From assembly GCF_000973105.1 (NCBI RefSeq), contig NC_015844.1:4522501-4586500 (forward strand): 64,000 nucleotides of DNA. Reading direction: 5' to 3'. Each line of letters opens with the position of its first letter. Position 1 is the first letter of the stretch. A program made the position numbers and the translations under genes. Of this stretch, positions 26,127-36,578 are shown in pieces. This stretch comes from Zobellia galactanivorans. Its GTDB lineage: Bacteria; Bacteroidota; Bacteroidia; Flavobacteriales; Flavobacteriaceae. The notes beneath the pieces are model-generated. The model saw only the letters and a program-made list of their open reading frames with translations. It searched no databases and was not told the origin of the DNA.

Positions 26127-26558
26127 ATGGATAATTTTAGAACTAGGCCCAAGGGCGATTTTATCGAGAAAGGCAATTGGCAAGAACTGTATGTCTTGAC
26201 CGAGCATTGGAAGTCTGACCTTTTGTTCTATAAGGACGACCTTAAGTTCTTGCGACATCTTGAGGATAAATATTTTTTATGGATAAAGGCCGAAGCTGAT
26301 TTGGAAAACATCCGTAGAGTAGGGGAAAGTATCTTGAAAGACACAAGGGATTGTGACCAACTCCTAGAGCGGGTAGATACCCATCTATCGCATCTTTCCA
26401 ACATTATTGGCAATTCCGAAAGCCAAGACGAAAAGGCCTTTAGGGAGGAACACGCCGAGCTCGAGGAAGACATGGCTGAATTTGTCAAGAATGTCAGGGA
26501 AAATAGAAGGCGACTTTTTAAAGTGGTCGAATACGATGTTGAAATGGATAAGTTATAG
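26127..26558 (+). CDS. Small coiled-coil protein, paralogue C of the island-specific family
   Basis: A 143-residue helical, highly charged protein. The signature WKSDLLFYKDDLKFL near residue 28 matches paralogues A and B, and a basic helix (RENRRRLFKVVEYD) ends it. It probably shares the site 11 transcript with usp and is followed at once by a terminator. Function unknown; recurrence beside stress genes suggests a common role. Confidence 0.8.
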   Translation: MDNFRTRPKGDFIEKGNWQELYVLTEHWKSDLLFYKDDLKFLRHLEDKYFLWIKAEADLENIRRVGESILKDTRDCDQLLERVDTHLSHLSNIIGNSESQDEKAFREEHAELEEDMAEFVKNVRENRRRLFKVVEYDVEMDKL

Positions 26559-26561
26559 CTA

Positions 26562-26602
26562 AAAAAAAGACCGTGAACCCCTTAAGTCCACGGTCTTTTT
26601 TT
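26562..26602. terminator. Intrinsic terminator between the convergent usp and glycolytic units
   Basis: The stem AAAAGACCGTG / CACGGTCTTTT with a loop of about 13 nt, flanked by an A tract and a T tract, can act on both strands. Confidence 0.9.
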
Positions 26603-26619
26603 ATCTACTAACAAGTGTT

Positions 26620-27693
26620 TTACTCAAGTGACATGGCCGCATAGTAGCCTGCTCCGAGCAATGCCGTATTGTCGTTGAGAATAACGTTTACGGGAACCAT
26701 TTGCAAAAGGGAGTTTAAACGTCCCGATTGCATAAAATTATCGTTGAATGCTTCCCGGTTCATTCCCTTTATTATTTTGGGCATGATGCCCCCACCAATA
26801 AAAATCCCTCCGGTAGCCTTGAATTTTAAGGCTAGTTGAGAAGTCTCTATGGCCAAAAAGCGGACAAAAAGATCAAGGGTTTCCATACAGACCGGATCTG
26901 TCCCTTCTATAGCGGTCTTGGTAATTACGGCCGCAGGGTCTTCCTTGGCCATTTTCGCCTTAAAGGCATCGGATTCCTTTTCACCACTGACATTGCGAAT
27001 GAGCTGATAGGTATCGCGAATGCCTTGTCCCGATAATAGGCGTTCCCAGCTTACATGGCCATATTTCTGCTGAAAGTACTTCCAAATCTCATAATCGAAA
27101 TCATTTCTCGGGCTAAAATCGCAATGACCGCCCTCGGAGGCAAAGGGGTGGTAGGCCTTGCCGTCCCAATACAGACCGGCTTCCCCTAAGCCTGTGCCCG
27201 GGGATATAATCACGGCATTACCCTCTATTTGCGAGCCGTATTTTAAGGGGTCAAGGTCTTTTTCCCCTAAGGCCGCCAAACCATAAGCATTGGCCTGCAT
27301 ATCGTTTATTAGAAAAACGGATCTAAGGTGAAGTTCACGGGTCAGTTCTTGGGCATCGATGCCCCAGGGGAAATTAGTACCGTACACCTTGCCATTGGTT
27401 ATGGGCCCCGCTACACCAAAACACATACTATCGATTGGGGTTATTTCCTTTACTTCAAACTCATGTATGATCTCGAGTAAGGAATTGTAGTCTTTGGTTT
27501 TGTACGAGTTTTGTTTTAAGGGGGAAAGATGGCCGTCTTTGTATTCAAAAAGGGCGAGATTGGTTTTTGTGCCCCCTATGTCCCCGGCCAATACAATGCC
27601 GTTTTTATGGCCTAGGTTCTTTCGGGACCCTATGGCCAATGGTATTAGGGAATTTCGGAGTATTGGAAAAGAGCGTCCTTCTATCATTTTCAT
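26620..27693 (-). CDS. glk: Glucokinase (Glk family)
   Basis: A 357-residue glucokinase phosphorylating glucose with ATP. The phosphate-1 motif GDIGGTKTN is at 38-46, and FLINDMQANAYG carries the catalytic Asp. GTGLGEAGLY and EGGHCDFSPR are the adenosine/glucose contact regions of the E. coli Glk-type (non-ROK) family. An N-terminal extension of about 30 residues precedes the fold. Last gene of the six-gene glycolytic operon. It would act on glucose released by the GH15 glucoamylase at 45844-48216. Confidence 0.92.
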   Translation of the reverse strand: MKMIEGRSFPILRNSLIPLAIGSRKNLGHKNGIVLAGDIGGTKTNLALFEYKDGHLSPLKQNSYKTKDYNSLLEIIHEFEVKEITPIDSMCFGVAGPITNGKVYGTNFPWGIDAQELTRELHLRSVFLINDMQANAYGLAALGEKDLDPLKYGSQIEGNAVIISPGTGLGEAGLYWDGKAYHPFASEGGHCDFSPRNDFDYEIWKYFQQKYGHVSWERLLSGQGIRDTYQLIRNVSGEKESDAFKAKMAKEDPAAVITKTAIEGTDPVCMETLDLFVRFLAIETSQLALKFKATGGIFIGGGIMPKIIKGMNREAFNDNFMQSGRLNSLLQMVPVNVILNDNTALLGAGYYAAMSLE

Positions 27694-27710
27694 AAGGGTC
27701 TATTTTTATT

Positions 27711-28757
27711 TTAAGCTATCGTAATTGATGGGTCTAAATAAATATCCTGAATAAGGTTTAGTAACTTGATTCCTTCCTTCATCGGTCTTTGAAAGGCCTT
27801 TCTACCGGAAATCAGTCCCATACCACCCGCTCTTTTATTGATTACGGCCGTACGTACGGCTGTGGCAAAATCGTCTTTGCCCGAAGCCCCTCCGGAGTTA
27901 ATGAGTCCCGACCGGCCCATATAGCAATTGGCCACTTGGTAACGGGTCAGGTCTATGGGGTGATCGCTAGTGAGTGTACTGTAGACAAGGTCGCTGGTTT
28001 TTCCAAAGTCTTTTAGGGCAAGAAAACCGCCATTGTTACTCGCTTGTTTTTGTTTGATGATATCGGCTTCCAGGGTTACCCCAAGGTGGTTGGCCTGTCC
28101 GGTCAAATCGGCACTAAGGGCATAGTCCTTGCCCTTTTTAAAAGCATCATTGCGCAGGTAGCACCAAAGAACCGTGGCCATGCCCAATTCATGGGCACGT
28201 TTAAAGGCTTTGCCGGTTTCCTGTATTTGCCTGTCAGATTCTGGAGAGCCGAAATAAATAGTGGCCCCAACGGCTACGGCGCCCATGTTCCAGGCTTGTT
28301 CTACTTGGGCAAAATAGATTTGATCAAAAGTGTTGGGGTAGGATAGGAGCTCATTATGGTTCAATTTGACCAAAAAAGGAATTTTATGGGCGTATTTCCT
28401 TGAGACGGCACCGAGCACACCGAGGGTTGAGGCAACGGCGTTGCACCCTCCTTCAATAGCGAGTTTTACAATGTTCTCGGGATCAAAATAGTCGGGATTG
28501 GGCGCAAAGCTGGCCCCTGCGGAATGTTCTACGCCCTGGTCGACCGGTAAGAGCGAAAGGTAGCCCGTACCGGCCAGCCTACCGTGATCAAATAACTGTT
28601 GTATGCTTCCTAAAACCCGGTTAGACCTATCTGTCGGTGCCATAATGCGATCGGTGAAATCAGGTCCGGGCAGGTTCAGTTTATCGTTGGGAATGGTCGT
28701 ACATGTATGATCTAACAAAGACGCCGTTTCTTCTTTCAAATAGTATTCAAGTTCCAT
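27711..28757 (-). CDS. fbaB: Class I fructose-bisphosphate aldolase (FbaB/DhnA type)
   Basis: A 348-residue Schiff-base aldolase of the archaeal/E. coli FbaB type rather than the metal-dependent class II type. Markers are [20 protein letters not shown] near residues 66-85, [13 protein letters not shown], and the phosphate-binding end [13 protein letters not shown]. It cleaves fructose 1,6-bisphosphate to triose phosphates. It sits 21 bp after pfkB and 17 bp before glk. Bacteroidota commonly use a class II aldolase for housekeeping, so this looks like an alternative enzyme (inference). Confidence 0.93.
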   Translation of the reverse strand: MELEYYLKEETASLLDHTCTTIPNDKLNLPGPDFTDRIMAPTDRSNRVLGSIQQLFDHGRLAGTGYLSLLPVDQGVEHSAGASFAPNPDYFDPENIVKLAIEGGCNAVASTLGVLGAVSRKYAHKIPFLVKLNHNELLSYPNTFDQIYFAQVEQAWNMGAVAVGATIYFGSPESDRQIQETGKAFKRAHELGMATVLWCYLRNDAFKKGKDYALSADLTGQANHLGVTLEADIIKQKQASNNGGFLALKDFGKTSDLVYSTLTSDHPIDLTRYQVANCYMGRSGLINSGGASGKDDFATAVRTAVINKRAGGMGLISGRKAFQRPMKEGIKLLNLIQDIYLDPSITIA

Positions 28758-28778
28758 TTTGGGTGCTTTATTTGTATT

Positions 28779-29720
28779 TTAAATAGGTTTTTGTCCTTTT
28801 ATCCAATCATAAAGCCGGTCTGCATCTTCCTTATGACAGAGTTGGGTACCGTGGTGCATGGTAGCGGCAGTTCCGCAGGCTACGCCGTATCTGACCATAT
28901 CGCTCAAGGGTTTGCCCCATATCAAGCTCATGACCATTCCGGCAACCATACTATCTCCGGCACCAATGGTACTTTTTTGATGAACCACGGGAGCAGGTAT
29001 CTGTTCCATTGTATTTTTTGTGGCCAATAAAGCGCCTTTTGGCCCTAAGGAAACGACAAGAACTTCGCAATCATGACGCTCTAAAAACTGTTGGGCCAAG
29101 GGCTTCAAGTCTAAATCGGTTATAGAAGCCACCCCACATAGGGCCCCTAGTTCGGCCAAATTGGGCTTCAACATATAAACTTTTGACTTAGCGGCTTCCA
29201 TAAGCGCTTCGCCCGAAGTGTCAAGAATAAACCGGACTCCTTTTTTTTCGGCCATGCGACCTACTTTTAAATAGAAGTCCTCTGGTACATGGGGAGGAAG
29301 TTTTCCACTGGCCACCAAATAGTCTCCTTCATGGAGTCGTTGTTCGAGTTGCGTTAAGGCAGATTTCCATTCTACTTCCTTTACGGGCGGACCCGGCATC
29401 CCAAATCGATATTGCTGGTTCGTAGTGGTATCGGTTACCGCAAGGTTTTCACGGGTCCATCCCTCAATGGGAATTACCGATTGTTCTATGTTTTGTTCGG
29501 TTAAGAGCTTTTTTAAAAATTCTCCCGTTGGCCCACCTGCAAAGTAGCTACAAAGTGATGTTCCCCCTAATTTTCGAATGGCCCGTGATACGTTTATGCC
29601 TCCGCCACCGGCATCATAACTGGGTTCGGCACAGCGTAATTTCGTGTTAGGGCTCATGCCTGCCACGGTAGTGCTTTTGTCAATCGCAGGGTTTACGGTA
29701 AGTGTGATTATTTGTGCCAT
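28779..29720 (-). CDS. pfkB: 6-phosphofructokinase II-like PfkB-family kinase
   Basis: A 313-residue ribokinase-fold sugar kinase. The start at 29720 (MAQIITLTVNPAIDKSTT) is where family proteins begin; the longer frame runs back into gpmA. Motifs GGGGINVSRAI, ANLAELGALCG-like substrate region and GAGDSMVAG with the catalytic Asp read very like E. coli Pfk-2. This suggests ATP-dependent fructose-6-phosphate phosphorylation; a 1-phosphofructokinase or tagatose role cannot be excluded from sequence alone. It lies in a glycolytic operon, which favours Pfk. Confidence 0.88.
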   Translation of the reverse strand: MAQIITLTVNPAIDKSTTVAGMSPNTKLRCAEPSYDAGGGGINVSRAIRKLGGTSLCSYFAGGPTGEFLKKLLTEQNIEQSVIPIEGWTRENLAVTDTTTNQQYRFGMPGPPVKEVEWKSALTQLEQRLHEGDYLVASGKLPPHVPEDFYLKVGRMAEKKGVRFILDTSGEALMEAAKSKVYMLKPNLAELGALCGVASITDLDLKPLAQQFLERHDCEVLVVSLGPKGALLATKNTMEQIPAPVVHQKSTIGAGDSMVAGMVMSLIWGKPLSDMVRYGVACGTAATMHHGTQLCHKEDADRLYDWIKGQKPI

Positions 29721-29751
29721 CTTAGGAATTTTTAATACAGATTCGTTCGTT

Positions 29752-30441
29752 TTATCGTAATGGGTAGTGCTCGGTAATATTGAGTTTATCGTCAAAGGCG
29801 TACATATGGGGTACACCCGTGGCCACTTCTACTTTGGCGATCTCATCGGATGAAATATGTTCTAAATATTCGATAAGGGCCCGTAATGAATTTCCGTGAG
29901 CGGCAATCAATATGGTTTTGCCCTTGGCCAATTCAGGTGCAATGGCCTCAAAAAAGTAATTGACCACTCGTTTTGAAGTATCCTTAAGCGATTCGCCCAA
30001 GGGTAAAACAGAGGTGTCCAAGGCCTTATAATTAGAATCGAATTCAGGATTCCTTTTATCGGTGTTGGAAAGGCTGGGAGGGGGCGTATCGTAACCTCTA
30101 CGAACGCTTAAAAAGAAGGCTTCACCTACCTCTTTTAGCACTTCGTCCTTGTTCTTTCCCTGCCAATCGCCATAATGTCTTTCGTTCAACTTCCAGCTAT
30201 AGCGGGTGTCTACGTGCATCATCTCTGCCGTTTCCAATATGATCCAGGCCGTGCGGATGGCTCTTTTTAGATAGGAGGAGAAACAAAGGTCTATCTCAAT
30301 AAGGTTGGATTTTATCAGTTCCCCGGCTTTTCTGGCCTCTTCCATACCTTCCGGTGCCAAGTCAATGTCCGTCCATCCCGTAAAAACATTTTTTACGTTC
30401 CAAAGACTTTTTCCGTGCCTGACCAATATTAATTTTCCCAT
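29752..30441 (-). CDS. gpmA: 2,3-bisphosphoglycerate-dependent phosphoglycerate mutase
   Basis: A 229-residue mutase interconverting 3- and 2-phosphoglycerate. The phospho-histidine motif LVRHGKS has H9, the FTGWTDIDLAPEG segment follows, LNERHYGDWQGKNK is the substrate loop, and AAHGNSLRAL holds the second His. Length fits GpmA. It is 7 bp downstream of ldhA and 31 bp upstream of pfkB. Confidence 0.94.
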   Translation of the reverse strand: MGKLILVRHGKSLWNVKNVFTGWTDIDLAPEGMEEARKAGELIKSNLIEIDLCFSSYLKRAIRTAWIILETAEMMHVDTRYSWKLNERHYGDWQGKNKDEVLKEVGEAFFLSVRRGYDTPPPSLSNTDKRNPEFDSNYKALDTSVLPLGESLKDTSKRVVNYFFEAIAPELAKGKTILIAAHGNSLRALIEYLEHISSDEIAKVEVATGVPHMYAFDDKLNITEHYPLR

Positions 30442-30448
30442 GATAGGC

Positions 30449-31438
30449 TTATTTTATTTCGTTTTTACAAGCATTTCCTTTTTCCATACATTCCAAATTG
30501 TCAAAGGTGATTTGTGAAATGTTTTCAAGGGCGGTATCGGTCAAAAAGGCTTGGTGACTGCTGATCAATACATTTCTAAGGGTCATTAAACGGGCCATGG
30601 CATCATCTTGAAGGATATCATCGGAATGGTCCTCAAAATAGAGTCCTTTTTCCTCTTCATAGACATCCATCCCGAAATAGCCTATTTGCCCAGATTTGAG
30701 TCCGTTTATGACATCTTGGGTATTTACTAAGCCTCCCCGTCCGGCATTGATCAACATTACCCCTTTTTTCATTTTCGAAATCCTATCCGCATCAATAAGA
30801 TGATGGGTCTTTTCGTTTAGGGGGGCATGAAGGGTAATAATATCGGATTGTTGGCACAAGGCATCCAGATCGGTATAAGTGGCATCGTATTTTTCTACCA
30901 AGGATTTATCTTCAACAATGTCATAAAGCAATAGTTTACAGCCAAACCCATGTAAAATCTTGGCCACTACGCGTCCAATTTTTCCCGTGCCTATGATGCC
31001 TACCGTTTTTCCGTTCATATCAAAGCCGACGAGCCCGTTCAATGAAAAATTCATTTCCATTATCCGGTAATGGGTTCTGACCAATTTACGGTTGAGGGCC
31101 AGCATGATGCCTACCGTAAACTCGGCAATGGCGTAGGGCGAATATTCGGGCACCCGTGCCATGCGGATACCCAACTTTTTTGCATGGGGCACATCTATAT
31201 TATTAAAACCGGCCGAACGTAGGGCTACATATTGAACACCAAGTTCGTGCAAGCGGTCTAAGATGGGGGCAGAAGCATTGTCTTCGGTGAAGATACATAT
31301 GGCATCACAGCCTTTGGCCAAATCTACCGTATCCAAGCTCAGGTAAGTATCGAGCATTTTTAGGCTATGCTTGCCGTTATTGGCATTTTGCAGATAGTCC
31401 CTTTCCCAATTATGTACATTGAATATTGCTATTTTCAT
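30449..31438 (-). CDS. ldhA: NAD-dependent D-lactate dehydrogenase (LdhA type)
   Basis: A 329-residue D-2-hydroxyacid dehydrogenase, the same length as E. coli LdhA. The NAD fold begins with GIIGTGKIG (about 148-156), and the catalytic triad is R234 (NAGRGGLVN), E263 (VYEEE) and H295 (SSHQAF). It reduces pyruvate to D-lactate and regenerates NAD+, a fermentation step. Second gene of the operon, 47 bp after ppsA. Confidence 0.93.
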   Translation of the reverse strand: MKIAIFNVHNWERDYLQNANNGKHSLKMLDTYLSLDTVDLAKGCDAICIFTEDNASAPILDRLHELGVQYVALRSAGFNNIDVPHAKKLGIRMARVPEYSPYAIAEFTVGIMLALNRKLVRTHYRIMEMNFSLNGLVGFDMNGKTVGIIGTGKIGRVVAKILHGFGCKLLLYDIVEDKSLVEKYDATYTDLDALCQQSDIITLHAPLNEKTHHLIDADRISKMKKGVMLINAGRGGLVNTQDVINGLKSGQIGYFGMDVYEEEKGLYFEDHSDDILQDDAMARLMTLRNVLISSHQAFLTDTALENISQITFDNLECMEKGNACKNEIK

Positions 31439-31485
31439 TTTTAAGTTCTAGTATAATTCAAAACTAATGGATATTGACCTTGACA

Positions 31486-33894
31486 TTAATTACTGCTTTG
31501 GGCCATACCATATCCGATTTTGTTTTTCTCAGCTTTAGTGATGTTTTTGATACCGGCGATCAATGCATCGGGATTAAAGGATATGGAGTTGATGCCTTTT
31601 TCCACAAGAAATTGGGCAAATTCGGGGTAGTCACTTGGCGCCTGGCCACAAAGTCCTATTTTAGTATGGGTCTTACGGGCCGATTCGATGACCATGGCAA
31701 TCATCTTTTTCACCCCGATATCGTTGATATCAAAAATGTCGCTCAACAATTCGGAGTCTCTATCCACACCCAAGGTCAACTGTGTCAAATCGTTGGAGCC
31801 GATTGAAAATCCGTCGAAGTATTCGGCAAATTGCTCTGCCAAGATGATGTTGTTGGGTATTTCGGTCATCATATACAGTTGAAGTCCGTTTTCCCCTCGT
31901 TTCAAACCGTTTTTTTCTAAAACCGATACGACTTTAGCAGCTTCTTTTAGGGTACGACAGAAGGGAATCATAACTTTTACGTTGGTAAGGCCCATAGTTT
32001 CACGTACCCTTTTCAATGCCATGCACTCTAATGCAAAGGCGTCTTGGTATTTGGGGTTATAGTACCTCGATGCTCCCCTGAACCCTAACATTGGGTTAGA
32101 TTCTACGGGTTCAAATTCGGTTCCGCCTATTAAGTTGGCATATTCGTTGGTTTTAAAATCACTGGTACGAACGATAACGTCTTTGGGGTAGAAGGCTGCT
32201 GCAATTGTGGCAATGCCTTCGGCAAGTTTGTGCACAAAATAATCGGACTTATCAGGGTAGTGGTGCGTTAACTTCTGAATCTTCTCTTTAACGGCAGGGT
32301 CTTTCAACCTATCAAAATGTTTTAAGGCCATGGGGTGGATTTGAATAGAGTTGTTGATAACGAACTCTAAGCGCATTAAGCCCACTCCAGCAGAAGGGTA
32401 AAATGAATATTTGAAGGCTTGTTCGGGATCGGCCAAAATAAGCATAGCTTGGGTTTTCGGATTTCCAAGGGCGGCAATATCCACTTCGTTTTCATTCCAT
32501 TCCAAGAGTCCGTCATAAACAATACCGGTATCGCCCTCGGCACAAGAAATCGTGATGTCTTGTCCGTCTTTAATGACCTTGGTGGCATTGTTGCTACCAA
32601 CTATTGCTGCGGCACCTACTTCCCGTGCCACGATGGCCGCATGACTGGTTCGCCCGCCTTGGTCCGTGATAATACCTGCTGCTTTTTTTAGAATGGGGTC
32701 CCAATCGGGATTGGTACGTTCGGTAACGAGGATTTCTCCTTTTTGTAGTTTGTCGGATTCTTCAGGACTGTGTAATATACGGGCCTTACCGGAAGAGATT
32801 TTATTGCCGAGGCCCATTCCGCGGGTAATTTCCTTTCCCTTGTTCAGTAAGGTATAGGTATTGATTTTGAGTTTGTTCTTTTTGGCACTCTGTACGGTCT
32901 CTGGCCTGGCCTGTACGATAAAAAGTTCATTGGTGAGTCCGTCCTTCGCCCATTCAATATCCATAGGGCGTTGGTAATGGTCCTCAATAATCAATGACCA
33001 CTGTGCCAGTTTTACCACTTCGGCATCGGTAAGTACGTACTGTTCTTGTTTTTCCACCGGAGTATCAAGGTTCACGGTACCGCTTCCCGATTTATCGTAG
33101 ACCATGGTTTTTTCCTTACTGCCCAAACGTCTAGAGACAATAGGTTGTTCAACGCCATTTTTTAGACTGGGCTTAAAAACAAAATAATCATCGGGGTTTA
33201 TGCTGCCCTGTACGATATTCTCGCCCAATCCATATATGCTGGAGACCATTACTACTTGGTCAAAACCCGTATCGGGGTCTAGGGTGAAGTTTACCCCGGA
33301 AGCGGCCAAATCTGAGCGGACCATCATTTGTACACCAATGGAGAGGGCTACCTTGGTATGGTCAAAACCGTTGTCTTCCCTGTATTTGATGGCCCGGTCG
33401 GTAAATAACGAGGCATAACATCTTTTACAGGCATCTATAAGCTCATCTTTCCCCTTTACGTTTAAATAACTTTCTTGTTGGCCCGCAAAACTGGCGTTGG
33501 GTAAATCTTCGGCCGTAGCGCTACTGCGTACCGCCAGTGAAATATCTCCTTTATACTTTTTTGCTAAGGAATTGTATCCTTCTTTAATGGCTTCCTTTAT
33601 ATCTTCAGGAAGCTCGGTGCCCAGTATAGCCTTTCTCACCGAGGCCCCAATTTCCTTTAAGTTCGAAAAATCTTTAGTATTCAATTTTGCCAAAAGGCCA
33701 AAAATTTCGTCCTGTATATGTACTTCTTGTAAAAAATGCCAGTATGCTTCCGCTGTGGTAGCAAAGCCATCAGGTACCTGTACGCCTTTAGAGGTCAGCT
33801 TTTGGAACATTTCACCTAAGGATGCATTTTTTCCACCTACGGTAGGAACATCGTTAATGTCAATTTCGTTAAAGTGACGTATGTAATTTTTCAT
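31486..33894 (-). CDS. ppsA: Phosphoenolpyruvate synthase
   Basis: An 802-residue PEP synthase. The ATP-grasp-like domain (about 15-335) has AVRSSATAEDLPNASFAGQQ. The swivelling phospho-His domain carries H418 in GGRTSHAAIVARE. The PEP/pyruvate TIM barrel (about 480-795) has GFRGASRYY and the LCGQAPSD catalytic Cys region. The usual reaction is pyruvate + ATP to PEP + AMP + Pi; the reverse direction is known in some anaerobic glycolyses. No pyruvate kinase lies in the operon, which leaves the flux direction open. It is the first gene of the six-gene unit and divergent from the N-ATPase operon, with motif site 12 upstream. Confidence 0.95.
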   Translation of the reverse strand: MKNYIRHFNEIDINDVPTVGGKNASLGEMFQKLTSKGVQVPDGFATTAEAYWHFLQEVHIQDEIFGLLAKLNTKDFSNLKEIGASVRKAILGTELPEDIKEAIKEGYNSLAKKYKGDISLAVRSSATAEDLPNASFAGQQESYLNVKGKDELIDACKRCYASLFTDRAIKYREDNGFDHTKVALSIGVQMMVRSDLAASGVNFTLDPDTGFDQVVMVSSIYGLGENIVQGSINPDDYFVFKPSLKNGVEQPIVSRRLGSKEKTMVYDKSGSGTVNLDTPVEKQEQYVLTDAEVVKLAQWSLIIEDHYQRPMDIEWAKDGLTNELFIVQARPETVQSAKKNKLKINTYTLLNKGKEITRGMGLGNKISSGKARILHSPEESDKLQKGEILVTERTNPDWDPILKKAAGIITDQGGRTSHAAIVAREVGAAAIVGSNNATKVIKDGQDITISCAEGDTGIVYDGLLEWNENEVDIAALGNPKTQAMLILADPEQAFKYSFYPSAGVGLMRLEFVINNSIQIHPMALKHFDRLKDPAVKEKIQKLTHHYPDKSDYFVHKLAEGIATIAAAFYPKDVIVRTSDFKTNEYANLIGGTEFEPVESNPMLGFRGASRYYNPKYQDAFALECMALKRVRETMGLTNVKVMIPFCRTLKEAAKVVSVLEKNGLKRGENGLQLYMMTEIPNNIILAEQFAEYFDGFSIGSNDLTQLTLGVDRDSELLSDIFDINDIGVKKMIAMVIESARKTHTKIGLCGQAPSDYPEFAQFLVEKGINSISFNPDALIAGIKNITKAEKNKIGYGMAQSSN

Positions 33895-33938
33895 GGCTAT
33901 GTGTTTATAAGGTCGTTCCCGACCAAGATTTCAGAATA

Positions 33939-33981
33939 CGAATCTCCGATGATTCCCTGCCAATGGAAATGACCTAGGTCA
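33939..33981 (-). promoter_or_regulatory. Island motif site 12, ppsA operon side of the divergent promoter
   Basis: A perfect palindrome TGACCTAGGTCA lies at 33970-33981. At the 35-bp register the minus strand reads GAGATTCG (33946-33939), a weak match (A, TT, G) to TAnnTTTG. The centre is 31 bp from the centre of site 13. Confidence 0.62.
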
Positions 33982-34000
33982 TACCCCATTTTTTCTTCCA

Positions 34001-35547
<1,547 letters not shown>

Positions 35548-35563
35548 AACGAAACAAAAAACC

Positions 35564-35953
35564 ATGGAGCTACATATTTTACTTCCGTTTAAGATATTCC
35601 TGAAAATTTCAGGGGTGCGGCGTATCGTAGTAGATACCAATGCCGGTTCCTACGGTTTTTTGCCCCATAGGCTCGATTGCGTTGCCGCGCTGGTTCCGGG
35701 AATATTGATATATGAGACGGAGGATGGACAAGAACACTATGTAGCGGTGGATGAAGGTATACTCACGAAAAGGGACGCCTATGTAGGGATATCGGTACGA
35801 AATGCCATTGCGGGGGCTGATCTAGGAAAATTAAGGGATGCCGTAGAGCGAGAATTTATCGATCTAGATGAAAAGGAAAGAGACGTGCGGAAGGCGGTGG
35901 CCAAACTGGAAAGTGAATTTATTCAAGGGATTAAAAAACTTCGTCAATCATGA
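35564..35953 (+). CDS. atpC: N-type ATPase, F1 epsilon subunit
   Basis: A 129-residue epsilon subunit. The N-terminal beta-sandwich contains GSYGFLPHRLDCVAAL..G; the C-terminal half is a charged helical hairpin. Epsilon follows beta directly, as in N-ATPase operons. The C-terminus overlaps the start of atpQ by ATGA, indicating coupled translation. Confidence 0.92.
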   Translation: MELHILLPFKIFLKISGVRRIVVDTNAGSYGFLPHRLDCVAALVPGILIYETEDGQEHYVAVDEGILTKRDAYVGISVRNAIAGADLGKLRDAVEREFIDLDEKERDVRKAVAKLESEFIQGIKKLRQS

Positions 35954-36282
35954 GTGGGAAAACCGTGAATAAGAAAAGGGGAAAGGGCTTTTTAGAACAA
36001 GTGGATAGTAAGGAAAAACAAATGTTACACGCCCGAAATGAAGAGAAAAGGAGTGAGTGGAGGGGCTTTGGCACTTTTGGGATGGTGGGGTGGTCCGTTG
36101 CCGTACCGACCGTATTGGGAGCTGTGTTAGGACTATGGTTGGACAAGAGATACCCACAGACTTTTTCATGGACGCTGACCTTGTTACTTGCCGGTCTGTT
36201 TGTCGGTTGTGCCCTTGCCTGGCAGTGGATAGACAAAGAGAATAAATCAATGCACGAACATAAAAATAAAAAAGATGAATGA
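35950..36282 (+). CDS. atpQ: N-type ATPase, AtpQ (AtpI-like) membrane subunit
   Basis: A 110-residue protein with a basic, polar N-terminus (about 1-40) and two membrane helices (about 43-65 and 72-92). This is the AtpI/'ATPase gene 1' layout and occupies the Q position of the N-ATPase operon. AtpI proteins assist c-ring assembly or Mg2+ supply; that role is carried over by analogy. It overlaps atpC and atpR at its two ends. Confidence 0.85.
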   Translation: MSGKTVNKKRGKGFLEQVDSKEKQMLHARNEEKRSEWRGFGTFGMVGWSVAVPTVLGAVLGLWLDKRYPQTFSWTLTLLLAGLFVGCALAWQWIDKENKSMHEHKNKKDE

Positions 36283-36577
36283 TTTAGTAATGACCTTATC
36301 CGTGCTCTTTGGTGGAGCTTGCCTTGGATTCCTGTTTTTTGGAGGTCTCTGGTTTACATCAAAAAAGATGCTATCGTCTAAAAAGCCGGTATTGTGGTAT
36401 TTGGGAAGTTTGTTCATAAGGGTGGGCCTTATCCTTTTGGGATTCTATTATATGGGCCAAAACAATTTTAAGTATATGTTGATTTGTCTTTTGGGCTTTG
36501 TTGCCGCCCGTTTTATGGTCATTCGGATGACCAAGACCAAAGCGATGAAACCCGTACCTGTAGAAAAGGAATATTGA
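36275..36577 (+). CDS. atpR: N-type ATPase, AtpR membrane subunit
   Basis: A 100-residue protein with three membrane helices (about 6-28, 38-60 and 66-84) and conserved Arg in the second and third (SLFIRVGLILLG, AARFMVIRM). AtpR (PF12966) occurs only in N-ATPase operons; an interaction with the acidic residue of the c subunit was proposed. It overlaps atpQ by 8 bp and abuts atpB with 1 nt between. Confidence 0.88.
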   Translation: MNDLVMTLSVLFGGACLGFLFFGGLWFTSKKMLSSKKPVLWYLGSLFIRVGLILLGFYYMGQNNFKYMLICLLGFVAARFMVIRMTKTKAMKPVPVEKEY

Positions 36578-36578
36578 T

